Assembly (NCBI GenBank): GCA_964530445.1
Contig: CAZHBJ010000144.1
Span: forward strand, 1 to 8,782
Direction of reading: 5' to 3'
DNA: 8,782 nucleotides
From: FEN-1297 sp964530445
GTDB lineage: Bacteria > Bacteroidota > Ignavibacteria > Ignavibacteriales > Ignavibacteriaceae
The position numbers and the translations under genes are program-made. A model generated the notes under the pieces. The model searched no databases, had not been told where the DNA came from, and was given only the letters and a program-made list of their open reading frames with translations. Below are positions 6,898 through 8,782 of this stretch, in pieces; within the stretch, counting starts at the first letter, position 1, and every line of letters begins with the position of its first letter.

Positions 6898-8493
6898 TTA
6901 AGAAACAGCTTGTTCTTCCAAAAGTCTTAACAGATCAACTGATTCAAGCTTCAGCATATCCGGTGTAGGCATTAGATCCAGCCGCATTAATTCTTCAATA
7001 GCAGCCATTTCTTTATCACGGAAATTGCCTGCGGCTGCGGCAACTTTATCATTTTTAATATAATAAGTAATAAATTCCTTTGAATTAATATCTCCTTGAA
7101 AAATAATTTCTTCCCAATCTACAGCATGACCTACATAGACAAGACTAAGTCCTACTTGTGAAGTCCAGAAAAACGGTACACTCCTGAAAGGAATTAATTT
7201 GCCAACCATGTTATGAGCAGCAATTCTGCCTTGTTGCTCGGCTGTACGCCAATGTTCTATCCTTATATTTTCACCTGTCCGCCAATCGGGCAAGGTTGCA
7301 ATATCTCCTGCTGCATAAACATCATTGTTAACCTGTAAATATTCGTTTACTTTTACACTTCCATCCGCAAGCAAATTTAAATTTTGAAGAAATCCGGTTG
7401 CGGGTTTTACACCAACACCCATAACAACAAGGTCCGCTTCAATTCTTTCGCCGCTTTGCAGAACAACCGCGTCTACTTTATCTTTGCCGGAAAATTCTTT
7501 AAGCGTGAGACTAAGTTTAAACTTTACGCCTATTTCTTCGTGAAGTTTTTTAAACAATTTACCAACTTCCCTGCCGAAAACTTTCTGAAACGGAATTTCC
7601 TCCATTGAAATAACCGTAACATCAATGCCATGTTTATTCAAGCTGTAAGCTGTTTCCATTCCAATAAAACTTGCACCTATAATTATAGCTTTTGATGCGG
7701 CTTTGCCGGCTTCAATTATTTTTTTAGAATCATCAAAACTTCTAAGCGTAAATACATTTTTCAAATCTTCACCCGGTAAACCTAATTTTCTCGGAATGCT
7801 TCCGGGAGCCAAGAGAAGTTTATCATATTTTAGTTTGTTCCCGTTTTCAAACTCAACCGATTTATCCTTAAAATTTATACCGGTAACTTTACTGTTAAGA
7901 ATTACCTCAATTCCAAACAATTTATAAAAGCTTTCATCCCGCAAAGGCATCCAGGACTCTTCGGCATCGCCGGCAAGATAATCTTTACTTAAATTAGGCC
8001 TATCATAAGGTGTATGATTTTCTTTGGTAATTATGACTATCTTGCCTTCAAAACCATCTTCACGTAAAGTCTGTGCAGCAACTTCACCTGCAGCACCTCC
8101 GCCTATAATAACAAAAGTTCTTTTATCTTTTTTGATATTTTCATTCACCATTTTAGGAAGCCTGCTGGATATAGGTTCATCCGGCATTGCCACATAAATA
8201 TTTTCTTCCTCAACTCTAACTTTATAAACCGGAAGTGAATCCCGTGCAGGCGGTTCAAGTAGATCTCCGGTTTTAGCATTAAAGCAGGCATGATGCCATG
8301 GACAGACAATTCTATCGCCGCTTAAAACACCGTCCGAAAGATTTGCTCCATAATGAGTACAGTGCGCCGCAAGAGCGGAAAAAGTATCATCAATTTTACA
8401 TAACAAAATCTCAGTACCGTTAACCGAAACCGTCTTCATCTCACCGTTTTTAATATCCTTTACCTTGCCGACAAAATATTCCTTTGTATTCAT
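6898..8493 (-). CDS. Rieske-type FAD/NAD(P)-dependent oxidoreductase (AIF-like)
   Basis: A 531-residue soluble flavoenzyme expected to move electrons between NAD(P)H, FAD and a [2Fe-2S] cluster. Residues 1-104 are a Rieske domain with ligands C45-x-H47 and C64-x-x-H67 (in CTHYGANL and CPWHHACF). The FAD domain starts at 127 with VIIGGGAAGE and continues with TPYDRPNLSK (161-170); IIGASFIGMETA (271-282) is the NAD(P)-binding loop, and VYAAGDIA (392-399) the second FAD motif. Residues 440-531 are a reductase C-terminal domain (FFWTSQVGLSLVYVGHA). This order matches AIFM3-like proteins and the ferredoxin-reductase components of dioxygenases, and all key residues are intact. It lacks an export signal. 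AAGGTGA five bases before the ATG fixes the start. No oxygenase, ferredoxin or cytochrome gene adjoins it in the window, so electron acceptor and pathway are unknown. A CRP/FNR-like palindrome about 106 bases upstream hints at redox or global control. Confidence 0.92.
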   Translation of the reverse strand: MNTKEYFVGKVKDIKNGEMKTVSVNGTEILLCKIDDTFSALAAHCTHYGANLSDGVLSGDRIVCPWHHACFNAKTGDLLEPPARDSLPVYKVRVEEENIYVAMPDEPISSRLPKMVNENIKKDKRTFVIIGGGAAGEVAAQTLREDGFEGKIVIITKENHTPYDRPNLSKDYLAGDAEESWMPLRDESFYKLFGIEVILNSKVTGINFKDKSVEFENGNKLKYDKLLLAPGSIPRKLGLPGEDLKNVFTLRSFDDSKKIIEAGKAASKAIIIGASFIGMETAYSLNKHGIDVTVISMEEIPFQKVFGREVGKLFKKLHEEIGVKFKLSLTLKEFSGKDKVDAVVLQSGERIEADLVVMGVGVKPATGFLQNLNLLADGSVKVNEYLQVNNDVYAAGDIATLPDWRTGENIRIEHWRTAEQQGRIAAHNMVGKLIPFRSVPFFWTSQVGLSLVYVGHAVDWEEIIFQGDINSKEFITYYIKNDKVAAAAGNFRDKEMAAIEELMRLDLMPTPDMLKLESVDLLRLLEEQAVS

Positions 8494-8598
8494 ATAATCA
8501 CCTTCATTATAATTTATTTCAAAGATTTACAAATCCGCTTCGTTTAGACGTGTTTTAGTTATTAATTTAATACAATAAAGATATAGAATGTATTTGAA

Positions 8599-8612
8599 GT
8601 GATAAAGATCAT
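8599..8612. promoter_or_regulatory. CRP/FNR-family-like operator upstream of the Rieske oxidoreductase gene
   Basis: GTGAT-AAAG-ATCAT matches the FNR consensus TTGAT-N4-ATCAA at 8 of 10 positions and keeps a perfect TGAT-N4-ATCA core. It ends 106 bases upstream of the start codon of the minus-strand redox gene. A regulator of the CRP/FNR superfamily is the natural candidate, fitting a gene for an iron-sulfur flavoenzyme. The promoter is not securely located: TATAAT at 8506-8511 sits almost on the ribosome binding site, so whether the operator would activate or repress cannot be said. Confidence 0.35.
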
Positions 8613-8691
8613 TTTTGAAAGATTTTTAATTTCATATTTGCTATTTTATTTGATTGTTTAAGAATATAGCATTTTTAGCAGAGAATCCATG

Positions 8692-8728
8692 CTCGTTGTT
8701 ATCAAAATAACAATAAATGATTTACGAG
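8692..8728. repeat. Nested inverted repeat in the upstream non-coding region
   Basis: TTGTTAT (8696-8702) and ATAACAA (8707-8713) form a perfect 7-bp stem with a CAAA loop. Outside it CTCGT (8692-8696, sharing one base) pairs with ACGAG (8724-8728), leaving an unpaired stretch on the right side. It lies about 200 bases upstream of the redox gene and near the window edge, so it could be a transcript end or regulatory site of an unseen neighbour. No U-run follows directly. Confidence 0.3.
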
Positions 8729-8782
8729 ACTTTTTATATCTCAGTGTGACTCTCATAGGCGTCAACTTAAGGATTAGAAAAA

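Noticed and set aside
7384..7927. Two plus-strand open frames inside the Rieske gene (7384-7608, 7703-7927)
   Set aside because: They are antisense to the FAD/NAD-binding coding region, which is clearly real; the translations are Phe/Asn/Lys-rich noise.
8506..8511. TATAAT as -10 box of the Rieske gene
   Set aside because: It would start transcription at the edge of the ribosome binding site, giving a nearly leaderless mRNA although a good Shine-Dalgarno is present; probably chance in AT-rich DNA.
6880..8597. Direct repeat AATGTATTTGA at 6880-6890 and 8587-8597 flanking the Rieske gene, as a sign of insertion
   Set aside because: Eleven-base matches are expected by chance in AT-rich DNA of this length, and there is no inverted terminal repeat or integrase.
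8639..8671. TGCTAT/ATAGCA inverted repeat
   Set aside because: Six base pairs with a 21-base loop is not distinguishable from background.

Overview
The window looks like chromosome from an uncultured or little-studied member of Ignavibacteriota (FCB group). Three things point there. The DNA is AT-rich. The 962-residue secreted protein ends in a type IX secretion (T9SS) type A C-terminal domain with the QNYPNPFNPTT signature typical of Ignavibacteria and relatives. The same protein carries a WPLTWPD...VWDGFFGK block that I recall from large Ignavibacteria paralog families. This placement rests on motif recognition, not on a database search.

All recognisable genes lie on the minus strand, so transcription runs from right to left. 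From the right: 8494-8782 is non-coding DNA upstream of the first gene and holds a GTGAT-N4-ATCAT palindrome resembling a CRP/FNR-family operator. 6898-8493 encodes a Rieske [2Fe-2S] domain fused to an AIF-like FAD/NAD(P) reductase. 6335-6897 is a 563-base gap without a credible gene; it contains a degenerate tract of roughly 10-base units (GGATTT-like) that resembles a dispersed repeat. 3527-6334 encodes a full-length UPF0182 family membrane protein of unknown function, closed by a strong hairpin at 3480-3520. 3214-3526 is a leader or gap with a possible 5' leader hairpin and one speculative very short lipopeptide-like reading frame. 325-3213 encodes the T9SS cargo protein, followed by a GC-rich hairpin repeat and a second palindrome. 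1-116 is the N-terminal end of a HAD-superfamily phosphatase, cut by the window edge.

The intergenic distances (208, 313 and 563 bases) and the hairpins after two of the genes argue that each gene is its own transcription unit, not part of one operon. I see no functional pathway joining them: a cytosolic HAD enzyme, a secreted surface protein, an uncharacterised integral membrane protein and a soluble redox enzyme. I found no CRISPR array, transposase, tRNA, rRNA, phage gene or defence cassette. The most open biology is the UPF0182 protein and the secreted Ignavibacteria-type family; the most interesting non-coding signals are the two repeat-like elements at 289-309 and 6551-6610.
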